Origin: Oscillospiraceae bacterium
GTDB taxonomy: Bacteria > Bacillota > Clostridia > Oscillospirales > Ruminococcaceae
Length of the DNA stretch: 34,618 nucleotides
Direction of reading: 5' to 3'
Assembly: GCA_902363145.1 (NCBI GenBank)
Contig: CABIZB010000010.1
Span: forward strand, 1-34,618
In this document: in pieces, positions 25,443-33,866 of the stretch
Layout: the number at the start of each line of letters is the position of its first letter
Numbering within the stretch: the stretch's first letter is position 1
Translations under genes and position numbers: made by a program
Notes under the pieces: model-generated
What the model saw: only the letters and a program-made list of their open reading frames with translations
Told to the model about the DNA's origin: nothing
Databases searched by the model: none

Positions 25443-26297
25443 TTATAATGTTGTAATTACCCCATTCTCCAAATCATCAATGGAGTAAATATGTTCCATA
25501 ACATCAAACGTTTCCTCAAGATTGTTTTTGGCAGTATTCCATCCCGAACCATCTGTAAACCATACGAATTCAAAGCCGTCAATAGTCGCCGCTTCCTGAG
25601 CAATCTGCTTATAGCTTCGTGCGGTTTCATTGAGTTTTGAGCCACCACTCGCATAGAAATTCGTTTCAATTCCGTAAATGACATTATCAGTCTTTATTAC
25701 GAAGTCAAAGCGCTTTTCTGCTTTGCCCTGATTAGAAATCGCTGAAAGGTCAATGCCCCATTTCTCCGTGATTTCGTGAATATACATCTCCTTGAAATAG
25801 GTTTTGTCCTTTTCGTAACCTGCCTTAACAATGAAGCTTTCGACCAAATCTTCCATAAGGTGTCCGCCACGATTTTTGCGACCGTTGGAGTCAAGACCTG
25901 TTTCAACACCTGTAGCATAATCAATCAGATTGTTGATAATATGCTTTTCAAGCAAATCAAACAATCCGGTTTTTCGCATAAAAATTTTATACTGCTCAAC
26001 AGAATAGTTTGGCTTTTTGAAATTATAAGTAAACTCGCCATCGCCGTCAATAGCATAGATTTCTTTTTCTCTGACAGCAAGCAGTAATGGAATGCACTTT
26101 AATGTTTCAGGATATCTTGCCACAAGATTCTCAAAATCATTTTCGATATCTTTGGAACCGATAAGTGAATTGAGTATATTCAGCTCAATCTTTACCCCGT
26201 CAACGTTTCTATGTACTTTTTCAAAATCAACATAATAGCCATAATTAGCTATACTGCTGCGAAATTTTGAAAGCCATTCGCTAAAATTTCTTTTCAT
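25443..26297 (-). CDS. dpnII: DpnII/MboI-type restriction endonuclease (GATC)
   Basis: A 284-aa type II endonuclease that cuts unmethylated GATC. Family features are ELNILNSLIGS (about 38-48), PLLLAVREKEI (69-79), the GRKNRGGHLMEDLVE segment and a C-terminal nuclease site with FDFVIKTDNVIYGIETNFY followed by GGSKLNETARSYK, where D, E and K would bind the metal. Length is usual for the family. GAGGGTG precedes the ATG. The gene lies downstream of the dam-type methylase and the small Cys protein on the same strand, an order that lets protection appear first. The GATC target is inferred from the family. Confidence 0.93.
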   Translation of the reverse strand: MKRNFSEWLSKFRSSIANYGYYVDFEKVHRNVDGVKIELNILNSLIGSKDIENDFENLVARYPETLKCIPLLLAVREKEIYAIDGDGEFTYNFKKPNYSVEQYKIFMRKTGLFDLLEKHIINNLIDYATGVETGLDSNGRKNRGGHLMEDLVESFIVKAGYEKDKTYFKEMYIHEITEKWGIDLSAISNQGKAEKRFDFVIKTDNVIYGIETNFYASGGSKLNETARSYKQIAQEAATIDGFEFVWFTDGSGWNTAKNNLEETFDVMEHIYSIDDLENGVITTL

Positions 26298-26388
26298 ATT
26301 ACACCCTCATTTAATAATATTACAATCAAAACGTATGATTAACAGCAAGAACAAATAGCATATGGGATTTTAGCTAAAAAGATTTAAT

Positions 26389-26568
26389 TTAGCTCTGAGC
26401 CTTACACGGTTCTCCTGCTTTGCAATGAGCGGCACGACATTCCCTACAGTATGACTGAGGTATTGTCTTATCATTTGGTACTCTCCAACCAAACTTTTCT
26501 TCGATCTCATCTATTCCATCTGCTGTTTTATGACAACATGGACACTCGGCTTCAATTCTATAAGGCAT
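26389..26568 (-). CDS. Cys-rich small protein between methylase and DpnII genes, 59 aa
   Basis: A 59-aa frame starting MPYRIEAECPCCHKTADGID, with a second cysteine group SYCRECRAAHCK near residues 39-50. Two CxxC pairs suggest a single zinc-ribbon. AAAGGA lies 7 nt before the ATG, and the gene sits 15 nt after the methylase stop and 91 nt before the endonuclease. Short zinc-ribbon frames in this place occur in other DpnII-type loci as far as I recall; the role is unknown but regulation, or assistance to the endonuclease, fits. The last 8 codons are basic and Cys-containing. Confidence 0.8.
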   Translation of the reverse strand: MPYRIEAECPCCHKTADGIDEIEEKFGWRVPNDKTIPQSYCRECRAAHCKAGEPCKAQS

Positions 26569-26583
26569 AGTATTCTTCCTTTC

Positions 26584-27459
26584 TTATCCATTGGTAATCA
26601 AAAGTTCACTTATACTTCCTCTGCTATCTGCCTTACTGTTAATCATACGCTTCGCAGATACTCTTTCGATCTTGTATTCTGCATACAAATCATCAAAGAA
26701 ATTATCTGTATCATCTGCATTCTTCGGATCAGAATTGCTTGCAACAACTTTCGAGCCTTTTTCGGTTATCTCATCTATAAAATGTCCAAGCTCAATCTGC
26801 TGCTGATCGCCAAATTCATTCTCATTATAAGATGTGAATGAAGCTGTAACAGTCAACGGACGGTATGGTGGGTCGATATACACAAAAGTTTTATCATCAA
26901 TAAAATTTGCACAATCCTTATAATCTCCGCACTTAATCTCAACATTCTGAAGCAACTTACTGATATATCTCAGATTTTCCGCATCACATATCGGAGGTTT
27001 TTTATATGAACCAATCGGAACGTTAAATAATCCTTTACGATTAACACGATACAACCCATTAAAACAGGTCTTATTAAGAAACATAAATAAAGCAGCTTTA
27101 TCTAAATTGTTATCATTACAATTTATAAGGTTATTAAACTTTTCTCTGTTATATGTATAAAGGTTTTTCCTAAGCTCCGAATCTGCTTTCCAAAATTCAG
27201 ACTGCATTTTATCAAGCTGTAAAATCAGTCCTTCAACATTGTTCTGTACCTGCTGATATGTATTGATAAGTGCAGCATTGATGTCATTTATAATAACCTC
27301 ATTAGGGTTGTAATTTGCAAGAACATCAAGCAACACTGCTCCACCGCCTACAAAAGGTTCACAATAGCGTTCTATTTTCTGAGGATATTTAGTTCTTATT
27401 TCACTCAATAACTGGCTCTTTCCGCCTGCCCATTTTATAAAGGGTTTAACTGTTTTCAT
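26584..27459 (-). CDS. dpnM: DNA adenine methylase, Dam/DpnM class (GATC)
   Basis: This enzyme adds a methyl group to adenine N6 in GATC and protects the host from the DpnII enzyme. Motif X is KWAGGKSQLL near the start, motif I EPFVGGGAVLLD (35-46), and the catalytic motif DPPYRP lies near 197; FLNKTCFNGLYRVNRKG is the usual D12-class recognition segment. About 291 aa is the normal size. ATG occurs twice; I choose the second because it is 5 nt after AGGTG, while the first is only 2 nt away. It heads the operon methylase, Cys protein, endonuclease, DUF4177. Confidence 0.94.
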   Translation of the reverse strand: MKTVKPFIKWAGGKSQLLSEIRTKYPQKIERYCEPFVGGGAVLLDVLANYNPNEVIINDINAALINTYQQVQNNVEGLILQLDKMQSEFWKADSELRKNLYTYNREKFNNLINCNDNNLDKAALFMFLNKTCFNGLYRVNRKGLFNVPIGSYKKPPICDAENLRYISKLLQNVEIKCGDYKDCANFIDDKTFVYIDPPYRPLTVTASFTSYNENEFGDQQQIELGHFIDEITEKGSKVVASNSDPKNADDTDNFFDDLYAEYKIERVSAKRMINSKADSRGSISELLITNG

Positions 27460-27568
27460 CATATCACCTATAAACTTTATTTTGCAATCAAAAATACATA
27501 TTCACTATTATTTTTAACACACTGTATGCCAAATTAAGCAACCCGAAAATATATGATCAGCTCAATTC

Positions 27569-27585
27569 GCTACACAGTGTGTAGC
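27569..27585. promoter_or_regulatory. Perfect 17-bp palindrome, probable Xre operator
   Basis: GCTACACAGTGTGTAGC has 8-bp arms around one central G, about 110 nt upstream of the dam-type gene and 118 nt after the Xre gene. The half-site GCTAC/GTAGC with an adjoining AT recurs in the Xre-DUF3987 intergenic region, which suggests one regulator for both. Confidence 0.6.
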
Positions 27586-27592
27586 ATTTTGC

Positions 27593-27703
27593 GGACAATG
27601 GGACAATAGAAACTATAAAGCTTGCAAACAACGCTAAACAGCCGTTTGTGAGCATTTTTCATTTGGGGACAATGCTCGGACAACTTCGGTCATCAGGGAC
27701 AAT
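27593..27703. repeat. Cluster of GGGACAAT repeats, right-pointing
   Basis: GGGACAAT occurs at 27600-27607, 27666-27673 and 27696-27703, with variants CGGACAAT (27592) and CGGACAAC (27677). The same motif in inverted orientation clusters at 30119-30225. They could be iterons or repeated protein-binding sites. Confidence 0.6.
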
Positions 27704-28479
27704 TACTTCCCGGACAGCTCCGCTGTTATTTCGGCATAACTCTCCTCGATACCCGTAAACATATACAGATAACTTATCCCTGTCATTCGCCTTATTACCG
27801 AGAGATCAGAGAAATTAAGACCATAATTATATGTCGGGTCAACTCTTGCCACACCTGTATAAAGGAATTCCAACTTATAGCTTGAAAGCTGCTTAAACTC
27901 TGTCAACTGTTCTTTATTAATACCTCGTTCTGACAAATGCGCCAATACAATCCGTGAAAGCTGTATCTGCAATATACGATACGGATCCGAATCCGCACAA
28001 TCATCAAGTATCTCAAAGATATTATGCAGCAGCCCAATATTTGAGATACAGGCTCTACGGTATTTCCAATATTCACTATTATCACCCTGCATATACTCCT
28101 CATTCTCAGGAGTGTATGCAATATTATTATCATTGCTCAGGAAAAACAAAGAAGCATTTACATACTTTGAAATATCAGTTACAAGCTGTGCATCGATCTT
28201 GCTGCCGCCGTGTAAACTCGCCCATCTTTGCGGAAGCGCCGTCAGTTTCATAAAGGTACTGTGCTTATCCTTGACGTTGATAGTTATTTCATCACTGTCC
28301 ATAAGATACTCGACAGTAACATCAAACTTTTTTGCGATTTTTTCCAAAGTATCACGGTTTGGAGTACTTCCATTCTTCCACCTTGTGACTGTTGCATCCG
28401 CTACACCTATTTCCGCAGCAACCTTTCTTGGCCTCACATTATTTTTTTCACAAATTTCAACATATTTTTGCCAAAACAT
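27703..28479 (-). CDS. Xre-family transcriptional regulator, 258 aa
   Basis: An N-terminal HTH_3 domain (VRPRKVAAEIGVADATVTRW then KNGSTPNRDTLEKIAKKFDV, residues about 16-55) and a helical C-terminal domain of about 190 residues without a known family. The gene is divergent from the DUF3987-xis-int operon, the normal arrangement for the repressor of a mobile element. Palindromic GCTAC/GTAGC sites are found on both sides. No autocleavage (LexA-type) motif is recognisable, so induction would need an antirepressor or ligand. Its last codons overlap a GGGACAAT repeat. Confidence 0.88.
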   Translation of the reverse strand: MFWQKYVEICEKNNVRPRKVAAEIGVADATVTRWKNGSTPNRDTLEKIAKKFDVTVEYLMDSDEITINVKDKHSTFMKLTALPQRWASLHGGSKIDAQLVTDISKYVNASLFFLSNDNNIAYTPENEEYMQGDNSEYWKYRRACISNIGLLHNIFEILDDCADSDPYRILQIQLSRIVLAHLSERGINKEQLTEFKQLSSYKLEFLYTGVARVDPTYNYGLNFSDLSVIRRMTGISYLYMFTGIEESYAEITAELSGK

Positions 28480-28506
28480 ACAACCCGTCCTCTCAGATTT
28501 TGTGTA

Positions 28507-28571
28507 ATGCTACGATTATTTTGCATATGTATCGTTATAGCATCGATGCTGTAGCATTTGTAGTGTATAAT
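28507..28571. promoter_or_regulatory. Regulatory region between Xre and DUF3987 genes
   Basis: ATGCTAC (28507-28513) and GTAGCAT (28551-28557) form an inverted pair, with a TATAGCAT (28536-28543) between; TATAAT lies at 28566-28571 on the + strand. A second, weaker promoter (TTGCAA about 28604, TATCAT about 28628) is nearer to the DUF3987 gene. The region would control the divergent genes. Confidence 0.55.
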
Positions 28572-28698
28572 TTGTTTTAGCAACACAGATTAGTACAAGA
28601 TTATTGCAATTATCACTATTTACATTCTATCATATAGTTTATTGCTTGTCAAGTGTTGCATAACACAACAAATAAATAAAAAAGAAAGGAGCATTGTA

Positions 28699-30168
28699 AT
28701 GGCATTGCCAACTGTACCCATACCGCTCAAGACAGCTCATTGTCCTCAGCCATTCCCGATCTACTGTCTTCCACAGACTATAAGGGACTATGTGAACTTC
28801 GTTTCGGAAACGACCCAAGTCTATCCCGATATGCCTGCATCTGTGGCACTCTCAGCCTTATCAGTATGCTTGCAGGGCAAAGCTAAGGTCAGTTTCAGTC
28901 CTTATTGGTCGGAGGAGCTTAACCTTTATATGCTGATAATAGCACCGCCGGGAGAACGCAAATCAGCAGTATTTTCAGCAATGACTTCACCGATAAACAA
29001 ATTCGTCAACGAATACAACGCACTTCACCTTATTGATGTGCAGACCTATTTCAATTCCAAGAAAATGCTTGATTCCAAGCTGAACAAGGCTATTGAAAAA
29101 GGTGAGGACAGCTCCGTTATCCGTGACATTCAGATGGAGATAAATGCCCTGCAGCCTGTAAAGGAAATGAAGCTGATAACAACAGATGTTACAGCCGAAG
29201 CCCTTGCAGCTATTATGAGCGACAACAACGACACTATGGGCATTATGTCCCCCGAAGGAGGTATCTTCGATGTGATTTCGGGAATGTACTCCAACAGCAT
29301 CATAAATCTGAACATATTCCTTTCGAGCTATGACGGAGAGCCTGTGAAGATAGACCGAAAATACGGCTCTGTCACACTTACACACCCTCTGCTCACCTTC
29401 GGGATATGTGCCCAGCCCCAGGTGCTGAACAACGTCATTTCAAATCAGCAGTTTATTGGCAAAGGTCTGACACAACGTTTTCTGTTCTGCCTGCCAGACA
29501 GTATGATAGGACACCGCAAACTAATACAGGATATAAACGGAACAGAGGTCACAAAGCGTTACAAGGAGCTTATCTATCGCTTGTTGAATATGCCGCCGAA
29601 TCCCGATCAGTGCATAGAGCTGTCCTGCAAGGCAACGGATCTGTTTACCGCTTATGCAGAGAAAATCGAATATCAGATGTCGGAAAACGAAACACTTGCC
29701 GATTACAGAGAGTTTTTCAGCAAGCTGCCGGGCAAAACACTTCGAATGGCAGGACTTCTCCACTTATGCGAACACTCCCCTTCCGAATGTATATCAGGAG
29801 AAACAATGTCGGCCGCTATCGAAATATCAAAGTATTACGGACAGCACTATCTTAAAATGATGTGTGCCGAAAGCTACAACGATACTCCCCAGCTTGTCCT
29901 TGAAAAAATGACAGCACTCGCCTTGAAGAACGGCATTTCCACTATTTCCTTTCGGGATATAAAACGCTCCGTCCGCAAGCTGACAGATGAACAGGTCAAG
30001 GACGCTCTTGAAGTGCTGACTGCTCATAAGTACATATCATATGTTCCGCCGGAACATAACAGCGGAAACAGGCGAAAGGAAAGCTACGCACTTAACCCGA
30101 TACTGCTTGAAAACGGTCATTGTCCCGGACAAACCGATGATTGTCCCACCATTGTCCCAACTGAGTAA
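28699..30168 (+). CDS. DUF3987 protein, element replication or maintenance
   Basis: A 489-aa protein of the DUF3987 family, seen in plasmids and integrative elements beside primases and integrases and probably a P-loop ATPase: LYMLIIAPPGERKSAVFSAM (about 79-98) is the Walker A-like motif, and a TDVTAEALAAIMSDN segment and SPEGGIF follow. The longer frame would start 19 codons earlier, but ATG 28699 has AAAGGAG 8 nt upstream. The role as helicase-like replication factor is inferred from neighbours. Its 3' end carries ATTGTCCC repeats (encoding CPGQTDDCPTIVP), so the gene end doubles as repeat sequence. Confidence 0.8.
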   Translation: MALPTVPIPLKTAHCPQPFPIYCLPQTIRDYVNFVSETTQVYPDMPASVALSALSVCLQGKAKVSFSPYWSEELNLYMLIIAPPGERKSAVFSAMTSPINKFVNEYNALHLIDVQTYFNSKKMLDSKLNKAIEKGEDSSVIRDIQMEINALQPVKEMKLITTDVTAEALAAIMSDNNDTMGIMSPEGGIFDVISGMYSNSIINLNIFLSSYDGEPVKIDRKYGSVTLTHPLLTFGICAQPQVLNNVISNQQFIGKGLTQRFLFCLPDSMIGHRKLIQDINGTEVTKRYKELIYRLLNMPPNPDQCIELSCKATDLFTAYAEKIEYQMSENETLADYREFFSKLPGKTLRMAGLLHLCEHSPSECISGETMSAAIEISKYYGQHYLKMMCAESYNDTPQLVLEKMTALALKNGISTISFRDIKRSVRKLTDEQVKDALEVLTAHKYISYVPPEHNSGNRRKESYALNPILLENGHCPGQTDDCPTIVPTE

Positions 30169-30225
30169 ATCGGCAAAACCAACGTAAATAAGGGACTTTC
30201 CGACAACAAGACAATCCATTGTCCC
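30119..30225. repeat. Cluster of ATTGTCCC repeats, left-pointing
   Basis: ATTGTCCC occurs at 30119-30126, 30140-30147, 30151-30158 and 30218-30225. It is the inverted form of the cluster at 27.6-27.7 kb. The first three lie inside the DUF3987 gene and the last between it and xis. Confidence 0.65.
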
Positions 30226-30271
30226 ATCGTCCCTTAACAATAAAAATCACAAAAGAAAGAGGTAAATCAAT

Positions 30272-30496
30272 ATGAATGCAACAAAGACAACCGCAGCACC
30301 CGTTGAGAACGCTCCCGTTCTCTACACACCCGAAAACATTATGGCAATTATGCACATCAGCCGCAGCAGCGTGTATAAGCTGTTCAGCTCCGAAGGCTTT
30401 CCTTCCATCAAGATGGGCGGTATCCTCCGCATTGAAAAGACCGCCTTTGAAAAGTGGCTGAACACCTATGCAGGCAAGTCCTTTATCATCGGCTGA
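30272..30496 (+). CDS. xis: Excisionase-like DNA-binding protein
   Basis: A 74-aa protein with a HTH_17 domain: YTPENIMAIMHISRSSVYKL holds the helices and FPSIKMGGILRIEKTAFEKWL the wing and last helix. Directly before an integrase it is the recombination directionality factor that shifts the reaction to excision. AGAGG precedes the ATG by 8 nt. The gap to the integrase is 64 nt and contains a CGGGGCATAT/ATATGCCCCG hairpin, which could be an attenuator. Confidence 0.85.
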   Translation: MNATKTTAAPVENAPVLYTPENIMAIMHISRSSVYKLFSSEGFPSIKMGGILRIEKTAFEKWLNTYAGKSFIIG

Positions 30497-30560
30497 TTAC
30501 TGAATCATCACAATATCGGGGCATATCCTATATGCCCCGATACAGAAAGGAGAGATCAAA

Positions 30561-31697
30561 GTGTCAAGGAAGCTTCCCGAAATAAAAAAGCGTAAAGACG
30601 GTTACTATGAGCAGAAGATAACCGTATCGACAAACGTGAGAAGATCTGTTTACGGAGCAACTCCGACAGAAGTTCGCAGAAAGACAAAGGAGCTTATCGC
30701 TGAGGCTGCACGATACGATATTTCCAACGTCAAGAAAATGACATTGGAAGCATATATGATCCATTGGCTTGAAGAAGTCAAAAAGCCCGATTTGAAACCA
30801 AGCTCATACGACCGTGTGGAGCAGTCTTTGAAATATCAGATATTCCCTGCAATCGGTCATATCCAGATAAACGCCCTGACCTCAAACGATGTGCAGAAAA
30901 TGATAAACACTATCATCAACGAAAAATCCTACTCCACCGCAAAGAAGGCGTACAACAATCTGAACGCCTGTATGGAGCTGGGCGTTCAGCGTGGGGAAAT
31001 TCTCAAAAATCCCGTCAAGGGTGTGAAGCTCCCGTCCTCAAAGACCAAGGAGAGAAAGGAGATCACCGCATACACTCCCGAAGAGATCGCCGCTATTGTT
31101 GAAGAAGCAAAGCGCACTTACAAGAACGGTGCGCCCGTTTACAGATACGGCTATCTGATTATTCTTATCCTCAACACGGGAATGAGAGAAGGCGAACCGC
31201 TTTATCTAAAGTGGAAAGACGTTGACCTTGAAAAGCGTCATATCTACATTCACGGGAATGTTGTGGAAGTGAAAAATCGTGAGGAAAATGCGGAAAGTAA
31301 ATATGTCCTTCTTGAGCAGGACACGCCCAAGACAGACAAGTCCACTCGCTACATTCCGCTGAATGACAATGCTGTCGATGCACTTGAAAATCTCCGCAAG
31401 ATCATTAAGGACAAGGACAGAGTTATCGCCACAAAGAATCACACCATCACATCTCCCCGAAAGGTCTACAAGACGATGGAGTGTATTCTGAAAAAGTGCG
31501 GGATAACCGACAAGGAAAATCTCGTTCACGCCCTGCGCCACACTTTTGCAACAACGCTCATTCGCAACGGAGTTGACATAAAGGCTGTTTCGGAAATCCT
31601 CGGTCACGAAGATGTTTCAACAACCTTGAACACTTATCATCATGCCATAGAGCAGCAGAAGCATTCTGCAGTTATGACGCTGAATAACTTATATTAA
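30561..31697 (+). CDS. int: Tyrosine site-specific integrase
   Basis: A 378-aa phage-type integrase. An AP2-like arm-binding start (KKRKDGYYEQKITV) and a SAM-like core-binding domain (about 60-160) precede the catalytic half with Arg 209 (TGMREGE), HALRH at 323-327, His 349 (GHEDV) and nucleophile Tyr 359 (NTYHH). All main catalytic residues are present, so it should be active. The start is GTG, 9-10 nt after AGGAGAG. The DUF3987, xis, int order is standard for integrative elements. The gene is 2.8 kb from the right attachment site, not adjacent, so it probably moved the whole island or belongs to a nested unit. Confidence 0.95.
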   Translation: MSRKLPEIKKRKDGYYEQKITVSTNVRRSVYGATPTEVRRKTKELIAEAARYDISNVKKMTLEAYMIHWLEEVKKPDLKPSSYDRVEQSLKYQIFPAIGHIQINALTSNDVQKMINTIINEKSYSTAKKAYNNLNACMELGVQRGEILKNPVKGVKLPSSKTKERKEITAYTPEEIAAIVEEAKRTYKNGAPVYRYGYLIILILNTGMREGEPLYLKWKDVDLEKRHIYIHGNVVEVKNREENAESKYVLLEQDTPKTDKSTRYIPLNDNAVDALENLRKIIKDKDRVIATKNHTITSPRKVYKTMECILKKCGITDKENLVHALRHTFATTLIRNGVDIKAVSEILGHEDVSTTLNTYHHAIEQQKHSAVMTLNNLY

Positions 31698-31880
31698 CTA
31701 CCTACATATCGGCGCTACACGCCCGTTCCCCCAAAGTGAAATTTTCGAAGAAAATTTCAGAAGCCCTCGGCGTTTGAGAGCAAGTTTACCAAAATTCAGT
31801 CAAGATCACCTGGGGCAGCATTGCCCCGGCGAAATTGACGGCTCGGAATTTTGGTATAACTTGCTCCACCAAAACGCAGT
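31698..31880. other. oriT-like hairpin region upstream of the relaxase
   Basis: Three nested or adjacent inverted repeats lie within 130 nt: GAAATTTTC/GAAAATTTC (31738-31758), an outer pair beginning AGCAAGTT and ending AACTTGCT (31779-31796 with 31847-31865) and inside it GGGGCA/TGCCCC with a GCAT loop (31812-31827). Position immediately before a MobV-type relaxase start supports a transfer origin. No gene lies here. Confidence 0.65.
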
Positions 31881-31934
31881 TTGGGTGGACGAACCCGTCA
31901 CCCTCTTCCACCACGCAACCGAAAGGAGCTTCAA

Positions 31935-32894
31935 ATGGCTCATTTAGAAAAATATACAGCGGCCGCAACAGGACATATGCTTGCACATTATGACCGCACA
32001 CATTCAAGCAGTACAAGCAACATTGACGAAAGCCGAATACACCTCAATTACAATCTTGCAGAAACTGATCAGCCCCTCTCCTGCCTTGATTTCTTGCACA
32101 AGAGAATAAGCGAGATCAAGGTTTTGAAAAGGGCGAATGTAAATGTAATGTGCGATTGGGTAATAACCGCCCCCGAAGCTCTGACAGAGGAAGAACTCCC
32201 CCGCTTTTTCAGTGAATGCTACAAGTTTCTGAATGACCGCTACGGAAAAGAAAATGTAATATCCGCACCCGTTCATATGGATGAAACCTCACCGCATATA
32301 CATTACAATTTCGTCCCCGTGGTGAAGGATAATCACATCGACAGCGACCGTCTTGCGGCTCTTGTTAATGACATTATGGATCTTACAAAGCTTGAAAACG
32401 GCAGCACGGAGCTTCACAAGGAGCCGTTCTGCGTCGGAAGCAGGCTCAGGGAAATTATGACCCGCTACAAGCTCCTTTCCGAGCGTGACGTCTACAAATT
32501 CTATGTCAGCACCAATGAAGAGGCGTGGGGTGAGGCCGATCTTATCAAGTTTGACCAGATAATCTACAATCTTGTGAACAATGCGGTCAATTACTCGGGT
32601 GAGGAAAAGAGCATATACGTTATGGAGGTATGCACAAAGAAAAAGATCACCATTTCCGTTACCGATACGGGTGACGGCATTTCCAAGGAGCTTATGCCCC
32701 TTATCTTCGACCGCTATTACCGTGCCGAAAAGCACAAGAGAGAGGTCGTCGGAACGGGTCTCGGACTTTCCATTGTAAAGCAGATATTCATTCTCCACGG
32801 CTTCAAATTTGGCGTTAAGTCGGAGGTGGGCATCGGAAGTACATTCTGGTTTGAAATGGACAGGATAGAGAAGCCTAAGGATATTAATATGTAA
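31935..32894 (+). pseudogene. MobV relaxase N-terminus fused in frame to histidine kinase ATPase domain
   Basis: The first 134 residues are a Pre/Mob (MobV) relaxase: SNIDESRIHLNYNL (29-42) and the metal-binding HMDETSPHIHYNFVP (114-128). At about 135, IDSDRLAALVNDIMDLTKLE starts the end of a HisKA helix, then a HATPase_c domain with NLVNNAVNY (212-220), DTGDGIS (244-250) and GTGLGLSIVK (273-282). The H-box with the phosphoacceptor His is missing, as is the C-terminal relaxase. This is probably a deletion or recombination scar; whether the 319-aa fusion does anything is unknown. AAAGGAG is 7 nt before the ATG. A longer frame upstream has no ribosome site. Confidence 0.85.
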
Positions 32895-32936
32895 AGAAAA
32901 TCAGCTCCTGCTGTTTGGCGGAAGCTGATTTTCTTT
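32893..32936. terminator. Bidirectional terminator between convergent genes
   Basis: AAAGAAAATCAGCT and its perfect complement (14 bp, 16-nt loop) have T-rich sides on both strands. It overlaps the end of the SHOCT gene and serves both that gene and the relaxase-kinase fusion. Confidence 0.88.
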
Positions 32937-33546
32937 ATAAGCCTAAAAGTTGCTTTTTCTTTGAGTCATATTCTTCCTGTGATATTGCTCCTGCATCTAA
33001 AAGCTCCTTGAATTTTTTCAGTTCATCGGCTGACGATACCTGATTGGCAGCTGAACTCGGAGCTTTTGTGGCGTTTTTTCTTTTCTCTGTGAGATTATTT
33101 ACATTTTCAACAAATTCATCTGCGTTTTGTACACATCTGAATTTGACTGAACCCGAAGATGAAGCTATTACTAAAGTCTTGCCGCTTCGTATTTTGTCCC
33201 AAATTGACTCCTTGACATACAGGCTGCTTATGTTATCAAGGGGAATGTTTAATTTTGAGTTTACTCCCCAAATTTTGAGACTGCCAGAAATTCCTTCCTC
33301 TGTAAGCTCAAGCGAAGAAGCTTTTGCAATGTCTTGCCAATAAAACCTTATACCAACAAGAATAATATACACTACAATCGATGAAATGCCAACATTTCTT
33401 TTTGTTTCCAACTCCCACGGATAGCCATTTCCGACAAGGAAATTTATAAAATTTAGTCCTCCGATACATAATAAAATGACTGCTATAGCGTTATAAATTA
33501 TGGATATCTGACATTTGATCGTTGCTTTGAAGATTGGCTCGTTCAT
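32935..33546 (-). CDS. Membrane protein with PH-like and SHOCT domains, 203 aa
   Basis: Two hydrophobic segments (about 14-40 and 50-70, the second with ISSIVVYIILVGIRFYW) are followed by a PH-like domain that includes LELTEEGISGSLKIWG and a final SHOCT motif (LKKFKELLDAGAISQEEYD). SHOCT domains are short and found at the ends of membrane or phage-linked proteins, where they may support oligomer formation. The function is not known. It is the second gene of a - strand pair with the Cys protein, with AAGGAGAG before its ATG. Confidence 0.82.
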   Translation of the reverse strand: MNEPIFKATIKCQISIIYNAIAVILLCIGGLNFINFLVGNGYPWELETKRNVGISSIVVYIILVGIRFYWQDIAKASSLELTEEGISGSLKIWGVNSKLNIPLDNISSLYVKESIWDKIRSGKTLVIASSSGSVKFRCVQNADEFVENVNNLTEKRKNATKAPSSAANQVSSADELKKFKELLDAGAISQEEYDSKKKQLLGL

Positions 33547-33561
33547 TTTAGATACTCTCCT

Positions 33562-33753
33562 TTAAATATTTCCTGATCTTGATTGTTCCTGCCGTTCATA
33601 TTTTTTCTGACAGAGCTTGCATAACCTTACATTTTTGCCGCCGTATTTGATTACTTCATTTTCGGTATTGAATACTTTCTTTTCGGAAAATGAATTGTGA
33701 CAGCAGCCTTCAATATGATAAGTGTTTGTGGAAGTATTAAGTATGTATTTCAT
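33562..33753 (-). CDS. Small protein with Ada-type Cys motif, 63 aa
   Basis: The sequence MKYILNTSTNTYHIEGCCHN, ending in GGKNVRLCKLCQKKYE, follows the pattern 'YVLNT..K.FH...C........G..PCK.C' of the Ada-like metal-binding module, with a Cys pair early and CxxC late. A zinc site is likely; the partner is unknown. A strong AAGGAGG 9 nt before ATG and a 15-nt gap to the SHOCT gene support a two-gene operon. No promoter is clear in the AT-rich DNA upstream. Confidence 0.78.
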   Translation of the reverse strand: MKYILNTSTNTYHIEGCCHNSFSEKKVFNTENEVIKYGGKNVRLCKLCQKKYERQEQSRSGNI

Positions 33754-33866
33754 TCCTTTTCCTCCTTATTTTCAGCTTATCACAGAAAGTTTGCAAAAAA
33801 AAAAAATGTTAATATTCTGCAAAATGCAAAATGCTTTTTAGCTTTGATTCAGATTAAAGTAAACAC

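Noticed and set aside
27600..30225. CRISPR array from the repeated GGGACAAT motifs
   Set aside because: The 8-mers are irregularly spaced, in opposite orientations and partly within genes; there are no uniform spacers or cas genes.
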